DNA of 64,000 bases. Source: Pelagimonas phthalicica (GTDB taxonomy: Bacteria > Pseudomonadota > Alphaproteobacteria > Rhodobacterales > Rhodobacteraceae). Positions 1 through 8,334 of this stretch are shown piece by piece. A program made the translations under genes and the position numbers. Each line of letters opens with the position of its first letter. Positions within the stretch are counted from its first letter, which is position 1. Location of the stretch: positions 1,240,001 to 1,304,000 of the forward strand of contig NZ_SOAP01000001.1 in the NCBI RefSeq assembly GCF_004364805.1, written 5' to 3'. The notes under the pieces were generated by a model. That model saw only the letters and a program-made list of their open reading frames with translations, ran no database searches and was not told where the DNA came from.

Positions 1-2
1 CC

Positions 3-380
3 TGGACGCCAAGCCGTCTGGCGGTCACGCTTTGGTCTTTGTCGATTTGGGTCTCTCTTGCCCCGCTCTTCTATGTGTTCTGGCACATGTATCGGCTGTT
101 CAGGGCCTTTGCGGGGGATGCCGCCCTGTCCACACAGGCCAGCACCGCCATTCGCGGGATTGGCGCCGGATTTCTGGTCAAAGCTCTGATGCAGGTTCTC
201 AGCCATACCTGGGAAGTGCTGTTTCTGACCATGGATGCCCCACAGGGCCAGCGCCAGCTCTCTGTTGCTTTTGGGCTGGAGGACCTGATTTTTGCGCTGG
301 CGGGCGGCATGATGCTTGTCATTGGCGTGGTTCTGACCCAAGCCATTGCGATCAAGCAGGAAAACGAGGCGTTTGTCTGA
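3..380 (+). CDS. Small multi-pass membrane protein, DUF2975-like (5' end outside window)
   Basis: The frame is open to the window edge, so the true start probably lies upstream; a TTG at 39 is the first internal candidate. The visible 125 residues contain hydrophobic stretches matching at least three membrane spans: around the LAPLFYVFWHMYRLF segment, a middle helix, and a C-terminal LIFALAGGMMLVIGVV segment. The stop overlaps the next start as TGATG, so the two are translationally coupled. A small membrane protein followed by a short Cro/CI-type regulator is the usual layout of DUF2975/YozG-like pairs, which is the basis of the call. The function of such pairs is not established. Confidence 0.6.
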   Translation, partial: WTPSRLAVTLWSLSIWVSLAPLFYVFWHMYRLFRAFAGDAALSTQASTAIRGIGAGFLVKALMQVLSHTWEVLFLTMDAPQGQRQLSVAFGLEDLIFALAGGMMLVIGVVLTQAIAIKQENEAFV

Positions 381-598
381 TGCAGATCGTGGTGAGATTG
401 GATGTTATGCTGGCACGGCGCAAGATGAAGTCGCGCGAATTGGCCGAGCAGGTGGGCATCACCGAGCAGAACATCAGCTTGCTGAAATCGGGCAAGGTCA
501 AGGGCATCCGCTTTGAGACCCTTGCCCGGATTTGTGAGGTGCTCGACTGCCAGCCCGGTGATTTGCTTGAGGCTCTGCCAGAGGATGCCGCGTTTTAA
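380..598 (+). CDS. Short Xre/Cro-CI family HTH regulator (YozG-like)
   Basis: A 72-residue protein made almost entirely of one helix-turn-helix domain: SRELAEQVGITEQNISLLK is the HTH and FETLARICEVLDCQPGDLL is the typical distal helix pair of the Cro/CI fold. The ATG overlaps the stop of the upstream membrane protein by one base, so the two form one unit. It probably binds DNA as a dimer and may control its own operon. There is no room for a sensing domain. A strong hairpin and T-run follow directly. Confidence 0.8.
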   Translation: MQIVVRLDVMLARRKMKSRELAEQVGITEQNISLLKSGKVKGIRFETLARICEVLDCQPGDLLEALPEDAAF

Positions 599-621
599 AA
601 GCAGGGTCGTTGCAGATATTT

Positions 622-659
622 GGGGCGCTCCCTGCTGTCAGGGTGCGCCCCTCTTTTTT
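622..659 (+). terminator. Rho-independent terminator of the membrane protein/Xre pair
   Basis: GGGGCGC and TCCCTG pair with CAGGG and GCGCCCC around a CTGT loop, followed by TCTTTTTT. It lies 23 bases after the Xre stop and just before the convergent ALDH16 stop. Confidence 0.85.
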
Positions 660-666
660 GTAACCG

Positions 667-3009
667 TCACGCGCCGTAAGGCACCCAGACGGTTTTGACC
701 TCGGTCGCCTGATCCAGGAAAGTGCGCCCCTCGCCCGCCTCGCCCATCCAATCGCGCGCGATGCCATGGTTGACCCAGGTGCGTTTTAAATTGCCCGCGC
801 CGCCTTTTTCGACCACCTCGGACAAGTCCGTGGATGAGAAAGACCAGACCGCCTCGACATCCATGTGTGTGGCCAAGGTCGAGGCAAGTTCTGCGTGGGA
901 GCCGGTCAGGATATTGACCACCCCGCCCGGAACATCCGAGGTTTCCAGCACTTGGTAGAAGTCCGTGGCGACCAGCGGGAAGGGTCCGGAGGCAACCAAA
1001 ACCACGCGGTTGCCCATGGCAATCGCCGGGGCCATGACCGAGATCAGACCAAGCAATGGCAGCTCATCCGGGCACAGCGCACCAATCACACCGCACGCCT
1101 CGCGCATGGCCAAAGCCACGCCACGCATGGGGACCGAGCGCACTTGCCCATCAAACTTGTCCGCCCAGGCCGCATAGGTGAACAGGCGATCCACTGCCGC
1201 CTCAACCTCGGCTGCACCGGTTTTGCCGCCGGTCAAACGATTGATCTGAGCCGCGAATTCATCGCCACGCGCGGACAGGTTTTCACCGATATAATAAAGC
1301 ACCTGCGCGCGGTTATGGGCGGTTGCGCCGCTCCAACCTTTGGCAGCGCGGGCGGCCTCGACCGCGTTACGCACATCCTTGCGGTTGGCAATCGGGGCCT
1401 GGCCGATCAGTTTGCCGGATTTGTCAAAGATGTTGCGCGCATAGCCGCCATCAGGCCGCGCCTGCTTGCCGCCGATATAGAGCTTGGCGGTACGATCCAC
1501 CGGCTGAGGCTCGGCATTATCTCCGGGGAACTCGGCAACAGGTTTCAGCGCCTTTCCCTTGCCCTTTGGCTTGGTATAGGCAGCAAGACCCTCCCAACCG
1601 CCTTCGCGACCAAAGCCGCTTTCGCGCACACCGCCAAAGCCCGCGGCCGCGTCAAACATATTGGTGCCATTGACCCAGACCACGCCAGCGACCAGTTTGG
1701 GCGCGATGTCCAAGGCGACATTGATATTCTCGGACCAGACCGAGGCCGCCAGCCCATAACGCGTGTTATTGGCCAGCATGATTGCCTCGGACGGGGTGCG
1801 GAAGGTCGAACTGACCAGCACCGGGCCAAAGATCTCATCCTGCATCAAAGCGGAGGCGGGCGAGAGGCCCGAGACCAGGGTCGGCGGGTAGAAACAGCCG
1901 TCAGGCAGGTCACATTTGGCGGTGTAAACCTCGCCCTCGCCGCCATGGGCATCAACCAGTGCCGCGACGCGGTTGCGCTGTTCCGGATCAACGATCGCGC
2001 CCACATCAATGCATTTATCCAGCGGATTGCCGATGCGCAGCTTGTCCATGCGTGCGCGGAGCTTGGCGTGGAATGCCTCGGCAATGCCCTCTTGCACCAA
2101 GAGCCGCGACCCGGCGCAGCAGACTTGGCCCTGATTGAACCAGATCGCGTCAACCAAACCTTCGACGGCTGAGTCAATATCGGCGTCTTCAAAGACGATG
2201 TAAGGCGATTTTCCACCCAGCTCCAGCGTCAGGGATTTGCCGCTGCCAGCGGTGGCTTCGCGGATCTTGCGGCCGACTTCGGTAGAGCCGGTAAAGGCGA
2301 TCTTGTCGACCTCGGAATTGACGATCATCTCACCAACCGCCCCGTCGCCGGTGACGATATTCACCACGCCCCTGGGCAATCCTGCCTGGCGGCAGATATC
2401 AGCAAAACACAGGGCTGTGAGCGAGGTCCATTCCGCCGGTTTCAGCACCACCGTATTGCCCATGGCCAGCGCGGGCGCGACCTTCCAGGCCAGCATCAGC
2501 AACGGGAAATTCCACGGGATGATTTGGCCGCAAACACCCAGCGCCTGCGCCTCGGGCAGTTCGGCCTCCATCAGCTGGGCCATGCCCGCGTGATAGTAGA
2601 AATGGCGCTGTGCCAGAGGGATGTCGATATCGCGGCTTTCGCGGATCGGCTTGCCATTATCGAGCGTTTCCAGCACGGCCAACAAGCGGGCATGTTTTTG
2701 CAACAACCGCGCCAAAGCGTAGAGATAGCGCGCCCGGCCTTTGCCCTCCAGCTTTTCCCAAGCGGGTTGGGCTTTGCGTGCGGCACTAACGGCGGCGTCA
2801 ATGTCACCTTGGCTGGCCTGGCTCAGCGTCGCGAGCACCTCGCCGGTGGCCGGGTTCTTGCTGTCAAACCCTGCGCCAGGAGCGGTGAAGGCCCCGTCGA
2901 TGAAATGGCCAAACTTGCCGCCCTGGTCAACGATCCAAGCCAGCGCATCGCCAGAAGCTTCGGGGGCCGGGCCGTAATCCATGGTCTCAAAGATGTCCTT
3001 GATGGTCAT
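667..3009 (-). CDS. Two-domain aldehyde dehydrogenase, ALDH16 type
   Basis: A 780-residue protein with two tandem ALDH domains. The first (about residues 30-480) has the whole active site: PWNFP near 165, the FTGSTEVG cofactor loop near 240, the general base in LELGGK (E263) and the nucleophile in GQVCCAG (C297). The second (about 510-780) keeps the ALDH fold (VVLVASGPFPL, GGVVNILTG) but has no recognisable catalytic Cys or Glu, as in the ALDH16 family. The start at 3009 is chosen because GGAGACCC lies just upstream; an in-frame ATG at 3060 has no such site. It lies downstream of deoC on the same strand, suggesting it oxidises the acetaldehyde that DeoC releases; that substrate is inferred. 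Confidence 0.9.
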   Translation of the reverse strand: MTIKDIFETMDYGPAPEASGDALAWIVDQGGKFGHFIDGAFTAPGAGFDSKNPATGEVLATLSQASQGDIDAAVSAARKAQPAWEKLEGKGRARYLYALARLLQKHARLLAVLETLDNGKPIRESRDIDIPLAQRHFYYHAGMAQLMEAELPEAQALGVCGQIIPWNFPLLMLAWKVAPALAMGNTVVLKPAEWTSLTALCFADICRQAGLPRGVVNIVTGDGAVGEMIVNSEVDKIAFTGSTEVGRKIREATAGSGKSLTLELGGKSPYIVFEDADIDSAVEGLVDAIWFNQGQVCCAGSRLLVQEGIAEAFHAKLRARMDKLRIGNPLDKCIDVGAIVDPEQRNRVAALVDAHGGEGEVYTAKCDLPDGCFYPPTLVSGLSPASALMQDEIFGPVLVSSTFRTPSEAIMLANNTRYGLAASVWSENINVALDIAPKLVAGVVWVNGTNMFDAAAGFGGVRESGFGREGGWEGLAAYTKPKGKGKALKPVAEFPGDNAEPQPVDRTAKLYIGGKQARPDGGYARNIFDKSGKLIGQAPIANRKDVRNAVEAARAAKGWSGATAHNRAQVLYYIGENLSARGDEFAAQINRLTGGKTGAAEVEAAVDRLFTYAAWADKFDGQVRSVPMRGVALAMREACGVIGALCPDELPLLGLISVMAPAIAMGNRVVLVASGPFPLVATDFYQVLETSDVPGGVVNILTGSHAELASTLATHMDVEAVWSFSSTDLSEVVEKGGAGNLKRTWVNHGIARDWMGEAGEGRTFLDQATEVKTVWVPYGA

Positions 3010-3143
3010 TTTAGGGTCTCCCGCATCCGGTGATGCGTTTTGAAAGCGTGATTTGGCCACAAAAGGCAGTGCTGCCCCGATGAGGGGCGGGTTGGCGCTG
3101 CCCGGCCCGAGGCGGGGTTAAGAGTTCGCCGTATCAACATCTT

Positions 3144-4148
3144 TTACGCAACCGCATGACGCCAAGAGGCCGAATATGCCCCGGTCAGGTGGTGCTCAAG
3201 CTGGCGTTCGATATCGCCCAGCAAGGACGACGCGCCAAAGCGGAACAGATCCGGGCGCAGCCAGCGATCCCCCAGCTCTTCCTTGACCAGCGCCAGATAG
3301 TTGATCGCATCCTTGGCCTTGGAAATCCCACCCGCAGGCTTGTAGCCGACGCGATACCCGGTCGCCTCATAGTAATCGCGCATGGCGCGCATCATCACCA
3401 GCGAAACCGGCAGCGTCGCATTGACCGGCTCTTTACCCGTCGATGTCTTGATAAAATCCGCCCCGGCCATCATGCAGACCTGAGAGGCGCGGGCAACATT
3501 TTGCAGGGTCTCAAGTTCACCCGTTGCCAAGATCGCTTTGACATGGGCGTCACCACAGGCCTCGCGCATGGTCTTCATCTCATTATACAAACCCTGCCAA
3601 TCCCCGCTCAGAACCAGACGGCGCGAGATGACGATATCGATCTCCTCTGCACCTGCCTTTACGCTCTCTTCGATCTCGGCAATGCGCAGATGAAAGGGCG
3701 ACAGGCCCGCCGGGAAGCCGGTGGAAACCACGGCCACAGGAATGCCACTGCCCTCCAACGCCTTCAGCGCCGGGGGGATCATGTCGTGATAAACGCAGAC
3801 CGCCCCTGTGGTCAGATCGGGCAGGCCCAGCGCCTCAAGCAGATCGGCGCGCACCGGCTGTTTGGCCTTGGCACATAGCCGCGCGACGCGCCCCGCCGTG
3901 TCATCCCCGGACAGGGTTGTCAGGTCGATGCAGGAAATCGCCCGCGCCAGCCAGGCGGCTTGGTACTCTTTCTTGACCGAGCGCCGCCCCGGCAGGGTTT
4001 TCGCCCGCCGCTCAATGGCGCTGCGATTGGCGCGGGTGTTCATCACCACATCCATATCCAACGCCATCCCCGGATTGCGGGGCTCAACGGTCTGGGGCAA
4101 TTGCGCGCTGTCCAGGGCAACCCCTGTCTGCGTCCCGAGTTCTGACAT
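3144..4148 (-). CDS. deoC: Deoxyribose-phosphate aldolase
   Basis: DeoC splits 2-deoxyribose-5-phosphate into glyceraldehyde-3-phosphate and acetaldehyde in deoxynucleoside catabolism. The Schiff-base lysine motif FIKTSTGKE and the second lysine motif GYKPAGG are both present. At 334 residues it is of the longer DeoC type, with about 90 residues ahead of the TIM barrel. The start at 4148 has a strong ACGGAGGACGAG ribosome site; an upstream in-frame ATG at 4214 is less likely. It leads a two-gene minus-strand unit with the ALDH16 gene and is divergent from the metal importer. Confidence 0.93.
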   Translation of the reverse strand: MSELGTQTGVALDSAQLPQTVEPRNPGMALDMDVVMNTRANRSAIERRAKTLPGRRSVKKEYQAAWLARAISCIDLTTLSGDDTAGRVARLCAKAKQPVRADLLEALGLPDLTTGAVCVYHDMIPPALKALEGSGIPVAVVSTGFPAGLSPFHLRIAEIEESVKAGAEEIDIVISRRLVLSGDWQGLYNEMKTMREACGDAHVKAILATGELETLQNVARASQVCMMAGADFIKTSTGKEPVNATLPVSLVMMRAMRDYYEATGYRVGYKPAGGISKAKDAINYLALVKEELGDRWLRPDLFRFGASSLLGDIERQLEHHLTGAYSASWRHAVA

Positions 4149-4268
4149 CTCGTCCTCCGTAACGCCAAAAGGCAAGCCTGACCCTAGCCAGAGCTTTGCG
4201 TGAAATTCAAGCAATCTCTGACCAAACAGTCAGAAATTGATCATCAGGCCGCGTCAGGCCCTTTCTTA

Positions 4269-4320
4269 TTGCGAATAAGTCGCAAGAGCATTGACTTCTT
4301 GCGAATGATTATCATATTCA
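4269..4320 (+). promoter_or_regulatory. Fur/Mur-type operator region and promoter of the metal importer
   Basis: Two related sites precede the binding-protein gene. The first is a perfect dyad, TTGCGA-ATAAG-TCGCAA (4269-4285). The second (4299-4320) starts with the same TTGCGAAT and continues into GAATGATTATCATATTC, which resembles a Fur-family box. A TTGACT -35 (4291-4296) and CATATT -10 (4313-4318), 16 bases apart, overlap the second site, fitting repression by a metal-loaded regulator. Which regulator (Mur, Fur or Irr) binds is inferred. Confidence 0.6.
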
Positions 4321-4341
4321 TGCTGTGAAAGGGAGAATTTT

Positions 4342-5298
4342 ATGCTTTCTCGCCGTGCGATTCTGGCCGGATTGGCCGCCGCCCCCCTTATGGGCACCCG
4401 CGCTTTGGCCTCTGCGCCACTGAGTGTTGTCGCAACCACGGGCATGGTGGCCGATGCCGCCCGCGCCATTGGTGGTGATCTGGTTGAAGTTCAGGCGCTG
4501 ATGGGGCCGGGCGTTGACCCGCATGGCTATCGCCAGACCCGCTCTGACATTGTTGCCATGACCCGCGCCGATCTGGTGCTGTGGAATGGCCTGTATCTCG
4601 AAGCGCAGCTCGAAGATTTCATGCACAGCCTTACCAAACGCGTGCCCATCACCGCCGTGGCCGAGGCGGTCCCTGCGGATCAGCTGCTGCATCACGAAGA
4701 TTACGAAAACCGTTCGGACCCGCATATCTGGATGGTGCCGGAGTTGTGGACCCATGCGGTCACCGCCACCCGCGACGCCATGATTGCGCAGCGCCCCGAG
4801 GCCGCTGACGCCTTTACCGCGAATACCGAGGCTTATCTCGCCGAGATCGCCAAAGTCGGCAGCTATGCACGTGATGTGCTGGCACAGGTGCCCGAACAAT
4901 CCCGCGTGCTGATCTCGGCTCATGACGCCTTTGGCTATTTCGGCGCGGCCTATGGGTTTGAGGTCAAAGGCATTCAGGGCATTTCGACCGAATCCGAAGC
5001 CGGGCTGGAACGCATCCGCACGCTGGTTGACGACATCGTCACCCGCAAGATCGGCGCGGTCTTTGTCGAAAGCTCGGTCTCGGATCGCAACATTCGCGCC
5101 CTGATCGAAGGGGCCGCGGCCCAAGGTCATGAGGTCAAGATCGGCGGCGAGCTGTTCTCGGACGCAATGGGCGAACCGGGCACCTATGAAGGCACCTATA
5201 TAGGCATGATTGATCACAACGCGACCATGATCGCAGGCGCTTTGGGCGTTGATGTGCCTTTGCAAGGATTGAATGGCAAACTGGGCGGAAAGGTCTAA
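4342..5298 (+). CDS. sitA: Mn/Fe/Zn ABC importer, periplasmic binding protein
   Basis: A cluster A-I metal-binding protein of 318 residues. It begins with a twin-arginine-like signal (LSRRAILAG). Candidate metal ligands are H61 (DPHGY), H128 (DPHIW), H194 (SAHDAFGYF) and D291 (MIDHN), a TroA-like set. The loop before H128 is short and holds only HH, unlike the long histidine-rich loop of dedicated zinc proteins, which favours manganese or iron. Spacing to the ATPase gene is 3 bases. The ATPase plus two-permease arrangement matches SitABCD. Control by the operator region just upstream is likely. Confidence 0.85.
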   Translation: MLSRRAILAGLAAAPLMGTRALASAPLSVVATTGMVADAARAIGGDLVEVQALMGPGVDPHGYRQTRSDIVAMTRADLVLWNGLYLEAQLEDFMHSLTKRVPITAVAEAVPADQLLHHEDYENRSDPHIWMVPELWTHAVTATRDAMIAQRPEAADAFTANTEAYLAEIAKVGSYARDVLAQVPEQSRVLISAHDAFGYFGAAYGFEVKGIQGISTESEAGLERIRTLVDDIVTRKIGAVFVESSVSDRNIRALIEGAAAQGHEVKIGGELFSDAMGEPGTYEGTYIGMIDHNATMIAGALGVDVPLQGLNGKLGGKV

Positions 5299-5301
5299 GC
5301 G

Positions 5302-6096
5302 ATGACACCGGTCGAACTGGCAGCAGAAAACGGCGAAATCGTCAGCGAAAACCTGGATGGCGCGCCTTTGGCCCTGCGCGGGGTGACCGTGTCATATGGC
5401 GCGGATCCGGTGGTGTTCTCGGTCGATATGACCATCGCAGCGGGCAGCATGACGGCCATTATCGGCCCCAACGGCGCAGGTAAATCCACCCTGCTCAAGG
5501 CGGCGCTTGGCATTGTCTCACCTCTGGCTGGGCGCGTGACCTGCTGGGGCAAACCACTGGAAAGCCAGCGCAAACGCATCGCCTATGTGCCACAACGCGC
5601 CAGCATTGACTGGGATTTCCCCACGCAAGTGCGCGACGTGGTGATGATGGGTCTGCATCACGAGCTGGGCCTGTTGTCACGCATTCACGGCCACCACCAC
5701 GCCAAGGTGACAGAGTGCCTGACCCGCGTTGGCATGCAGGATTTTGCAGATCGCCAGATTGGCCAGCTCTCAGGCGGCCAGCAGCAACGGGTGTTCCTGG
5801 CCCGCGCCTTGGCGCAGGGGGCTGACCTGTACCTGCTGGATGAACCTTTCGCCGGGGTCGACGCCGCCACCGAGGCCGCGATCATCTCGGTTCTGAAAGA
5901 GCTGCGCGATGCGGGTAAAACCGTGGTCGCCGTGCATCACGATCTGTCCACCGTCGAAGAGTATTTTGACCGCGTGTTCCTGATCAACCGCCGCCGCATG
6001 GGCGAAGGCCCGGTGGCCGAAGCCTTTACCCAGGATGCGCTGCACGCCACCTATGGCGGACGGCTGGGTGATGGGCTGGTGGCGCGCGCAGGCTGA
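5302..6096 (+). CDS. sitB: Mn/Fe/Zn ABC importer, ATPase
   Basis: A 264-residue ABC ATPase with Walker [11 protein letters not shown]-loop [10 protein letters not shown], signature [10 protein letters not shown] and Walker B LYLLDEPF followed by an HHDLS switch. About 24 extra residues precede the ABC core. It sits three bases after the binding-protein gene and three before the first permease, so the four genes are one transcript. It powers import through the two following permeases. Confidence 0.9.
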   Translation: MTPVELAAENGEIVSENLDGAPLALRGVTVSYGADPVVFSVDMTIAAGSMTAIIGPNGAGKSTLLKAALGIVSPLAGRVTCWGKPLESQRKRIAYVPQRASIDWDFPTQVRDVVMMGLHHELGLLSRIHGHHHAKVTECLTRVGMQDFADRQIGQLSGGQQQRVFLARALAQGADLYLLDEPFAGVDAATEAAIISVLKELRDAGKTVVAVHHDLSTVEEYFDRVFLINRRRMGEGPVAEAFTQDALHATYGGRLGDGLVARAG

Positions 6097-6099
6097 TCC

Positions 6100-7296
6100 G
6101 TGTTTGAGGCTCTGACATTGCAGCTCGGCTATAATGCCGTGTTGGTGACACTCGGCTCTGCTGCTTTGGGGGTCGCTGCCGGAGCGGTCAGTGCCTTTCT
6201 CTACCTTCGTAAACGCGCGTTGGTCTCTGACGCGGTCAGCCATGCCACCCTGCCCGGCCTCGCACTGGCCTTTTTGATCATGGTGGCATTTGGCAGTGAC
6301 GGGCGGTTTCTACCGGGGTTGATGGTTGGCTCAGCCCTGTCGGCCTGGGCGGGCCTATGGACCGTCAACTGGATCACCCGCCAAACCCGCCTGCCCGAAG
6401 ACGCCGCCATTGGCGCGGTTCTCTCGGTGTTTTTCGGCTTTGGCATTGTGCTGCTGACCATCATCCAGACCATGCAATCGGGCCGCCAAGCGGGGCTCGA
6501 AGGCTTCTTGCTCGGCTCAACCGCTGGCATGTTGCGCAGCGACGCTTTGGTGATTGCTGCCGGAGGCGCGCTGGTCTTGCTGGCTACATTCGCTCTGCGC
6601 CGCCCCATGCTGATGACCGCCTTTGACGAAGGCTATGCCCGCGTCCAGGGCCTGAATACCGCGCGCATTGATATGGCGCTAATGGTGCTGGTGCTGGCGG
6701 TAACCGTGGTGGGCTTGAAAATCGTCGGGCTGATCCTGATTGTCGCCATGCTGATCATCCCCGCCGTCGCCGCCCGGTTCTGGAGCGAGAATGCCACACA
6801 CGTCGCCCTGCTGGCCGCGCTGTTTGGTGGCCTGTCTGGATATGTCGGAGCGGCCCTTTCCGCCACCGCCCCTGACCTGCCCACCGGCCCGATCATCGTC
6901 TTGGTGGCCTTTGCGCTCTTTGCCCTATCGCTTTTTCTCGCCCCCTCCCGTGGCGTTTTGGCTTCGGCCCTGCGCCATCGCCGGTTGCAACATGATGTGC
7001 ATTTGCGCCAAGGCCTGTTGGCCCTCGCCCATAATCAACCAGTTTACGAAGCCATGACCCAGCGCATGTTACGCGCCCATGGTATGATGCGCGCCGATGG
7101 CGTGCCGACGGATGCAGGCCGCATTGCCGCCGCCGCAGCCCTGCAGGACGAAACCCGCTGGCAAGAGCTGCGCCGCATCGAAGAACTGGCCATGCTGGCC
7201 AGCCGCGATGATGGGTTGACGCCGATCACGGATATTCTGACCGCTGACCAGGTTGCGCTGATCGACAATCGTCTCAAACCACAGGGGGTGATCTGA
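6100..7296 (+). CDS. sitC: Metal ABC importer permease with C-terminal DtxR-like extension
   Basis: GTG start three bases after the ATPase stop. Residues 1 to about 285 are a TroC/SitC-type permease with eight or nine helices and the family stretch FDEGYARVQGL. Beyond it lies a soluble tail of about 110 residues, making 398 in total against 280-300 for a plain permease. The tail (LRQGLLALAHNQ, VPTDAGRIAAAA, TRWQELRRIEE, ILTADQVALIDNRL) resembles the winged helix and following segment of DtxR-family metalloregulators, as seen in some TroC-type permeases. The DtxR resemblance is by eye. Confidence 0.85.
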   Translation: MFEALTLQLGYNAVLVTLGSAALGVAAGAVSAFLYLRKRALVSDAVSHATLPGLALAFLIMVAFGSDGRFLPGLMVGSALSAWAGLWTVNWITRQTRLPEDAAIGAVLSVFFGFGIVLLTIIQTMQSGRQAGLEGFLLGSTAGMLRSDALVIAAGGALVLLATFALRRPMLMTAFDEGYARVQGLNTARIDMALMVLVLAVTVVGLKIVGLILIVAMLIIPAVAARFWSENATHVALLAALFGGLSGYVGAALSATAPDLPTGPIIVLVAFALFALSLFLAPSRGVLASALRHRRLQHDVHLRQGLLALAHNQPVYEAMTQRMLRAHGMMRADGVPTDAGRIAAAAALQDETRWQELRRIEELAMLASRDDGLTPITDILTADQVALIDNRLKPQGVI

Positions 7297-8201
7297 TGGG
7301 TTTTGAATTTGTCGCCCTGTCCCTACCGCCATTGGTGATTGGCACCTTGGCCGCCATGGCCTGCGCCCTGCCCGGCAACTTTCTGCTCTTGCGCCGCCAG
7401 TCGCTGATTGGCGATGCGATCAGCCATGTGGTTTTGCCCGGCATTGTCGTGGCCTTTCTGGTCACCGGCATGATCACAACCACCGCCATGATGGTCGGGG
7501 CCGCCGGGGCCGCCCTACTGGCAGTGATCCTGATCGAAGCCATCCGCCGCCTGGGCAAGGTCGAACCGGGGGCCGCCATGGGCGTGGTGTTCACGGCCAT
7601 GTTTGCTGGCGGCGTGCTCCTATTGGAGCAATCAGACACGTCCGGCGTGCATCTGGATGTGGAACACGCGCTTTATGGCAATCTGGAAAGCCTGATCTGG
7701 CTGGACGCCGTGGGTTGGGCTTCGCTGACTGATCCAATTGCCCTGGCTGCTTTGCCCCCCGAACTTCCGCGTATGGGCGCGGCGCTGGTGCTGCTCTCAC
7801 TGCTGACATGGCTCTTCTGGCGTCCGCTCAAGCTCTCCACCTTTGACGAAGGCTTTGCCCGCTCGCTGGGCCTGCCCACCACCGTGATCAGCCTCGCCAT
7901 CGTCACCGCCGCCGCTCTGGCCGCTGTTGCCGCCTTTGACGCCGTAGGCTCGATCATCGTGATCGCCATGTTCATCTGCCCACCTGCCGCCGCCCGCCTG
8001 ATGACAAACCGGCTGGAGTCTCAGGTCGCCTGGTCCCTGCTCTTCGCCGCGCTCTCAGCCATTTTCGGTTATGTGCTGGCAGGCTACGGCCCACTCTGGC
8101 TCGGAGCTTCTGCCTCGGTCTCGGCCGCCGGCATGATTGCGACGGTCTCCGGCCTGATTCTGGCCCTTGCCGCGCTCTTTGCCCCTCATCGCCAAGCGTA
8201 A
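7296..8201 (+). CDS. sitD: Metal ABC importer, second permease
   Basis: A 301-residue TroD/SitD-type permease with about eight hydrophobic helices and the family stretch FDEGFARSLGL. Its ATG overlaps the stop of the previous gene (TGATG), so it is co-translated. It forms the membrane pore with the preceding permease. It is the last gene of the importer; no clear terminator follows, and a copy of the dispersed repeat lies about 20 bases downstream. Confidence 0.9.
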   Translation: MGFEFVALSLPPLVIGTLAAMACALPGNFLLLRRQSLIGDAISHVVLPGIVVAFLVTGMITTTAMMVGAAGAALLAVILIEAIRRLGKVEPGAAMGVVFTAMFAGGVLLLEQSDTSGVHLDVEHALYGNLESLIWLDAVGWASLTDPIALAALPPELPRMGAALVLLSLLTWLFWRPLKLSTFDEGFARSLGLPTTVISLAIVTAAALAAVAAFDAVGSIIVIAMFICPPAAARLMTNRLESQVAWSLLFAALSAIFGYVLAGYGPLWLGASASVSAAGMIATVSGLILALAALFAPHRQA

Positions 8202-8219
8202 GGGGCACGAAACGCCTCC

Positions 8220-8242
8220 GTTTCTTCTTGGCAAAAATACTC
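8220..8242 (-). repeat. Dispersed intergenic repeat, partial copy
   Basis: A GTTTCTTCTTGG block followed by CAAAAATACTC is the reverse-oriented core of a repeat also found at 11231-11316, 11326-11360, 26260-26344 and 35171-35204. It lies between the metal importer and dnaE2. Confidence 0.6.
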
Positions 8243-8308
8243 AATCACCGCAGTCAACACCGCGGAACCTCTCGGTTTTCCCGCGATCAACATACAGACT
8301 CCACATGA

Positions 8309-8323
8309 GAACAAAGCGTGAAT
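8309..8323 (+). promoter_or_regulatory. Candidate SOS (LexA) box before dnaE2
   Basis: GAAC-AAAGCGT-GAAT departs by one base from the alphaproteobacterial LexA consensus GAAC-N7-GAAC. It ends 11 bases before the chosen dnaE2 ATG. The same AGAACAAA sequence begins the perfect box in front of imuB at 21818. Confidence 0.55.
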
Positions 8324-8334
8324 ATACTTCACCC

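Noticed and set aside
865-2172. Long plus-strand open frame opposite the ALDH16 gene
   Set aside because: It is antisense to a clearly conserved enzyme; the translation has no recognisable motifs and is rich in His, Arg and Gln as expected of GC-rich shadow frames.
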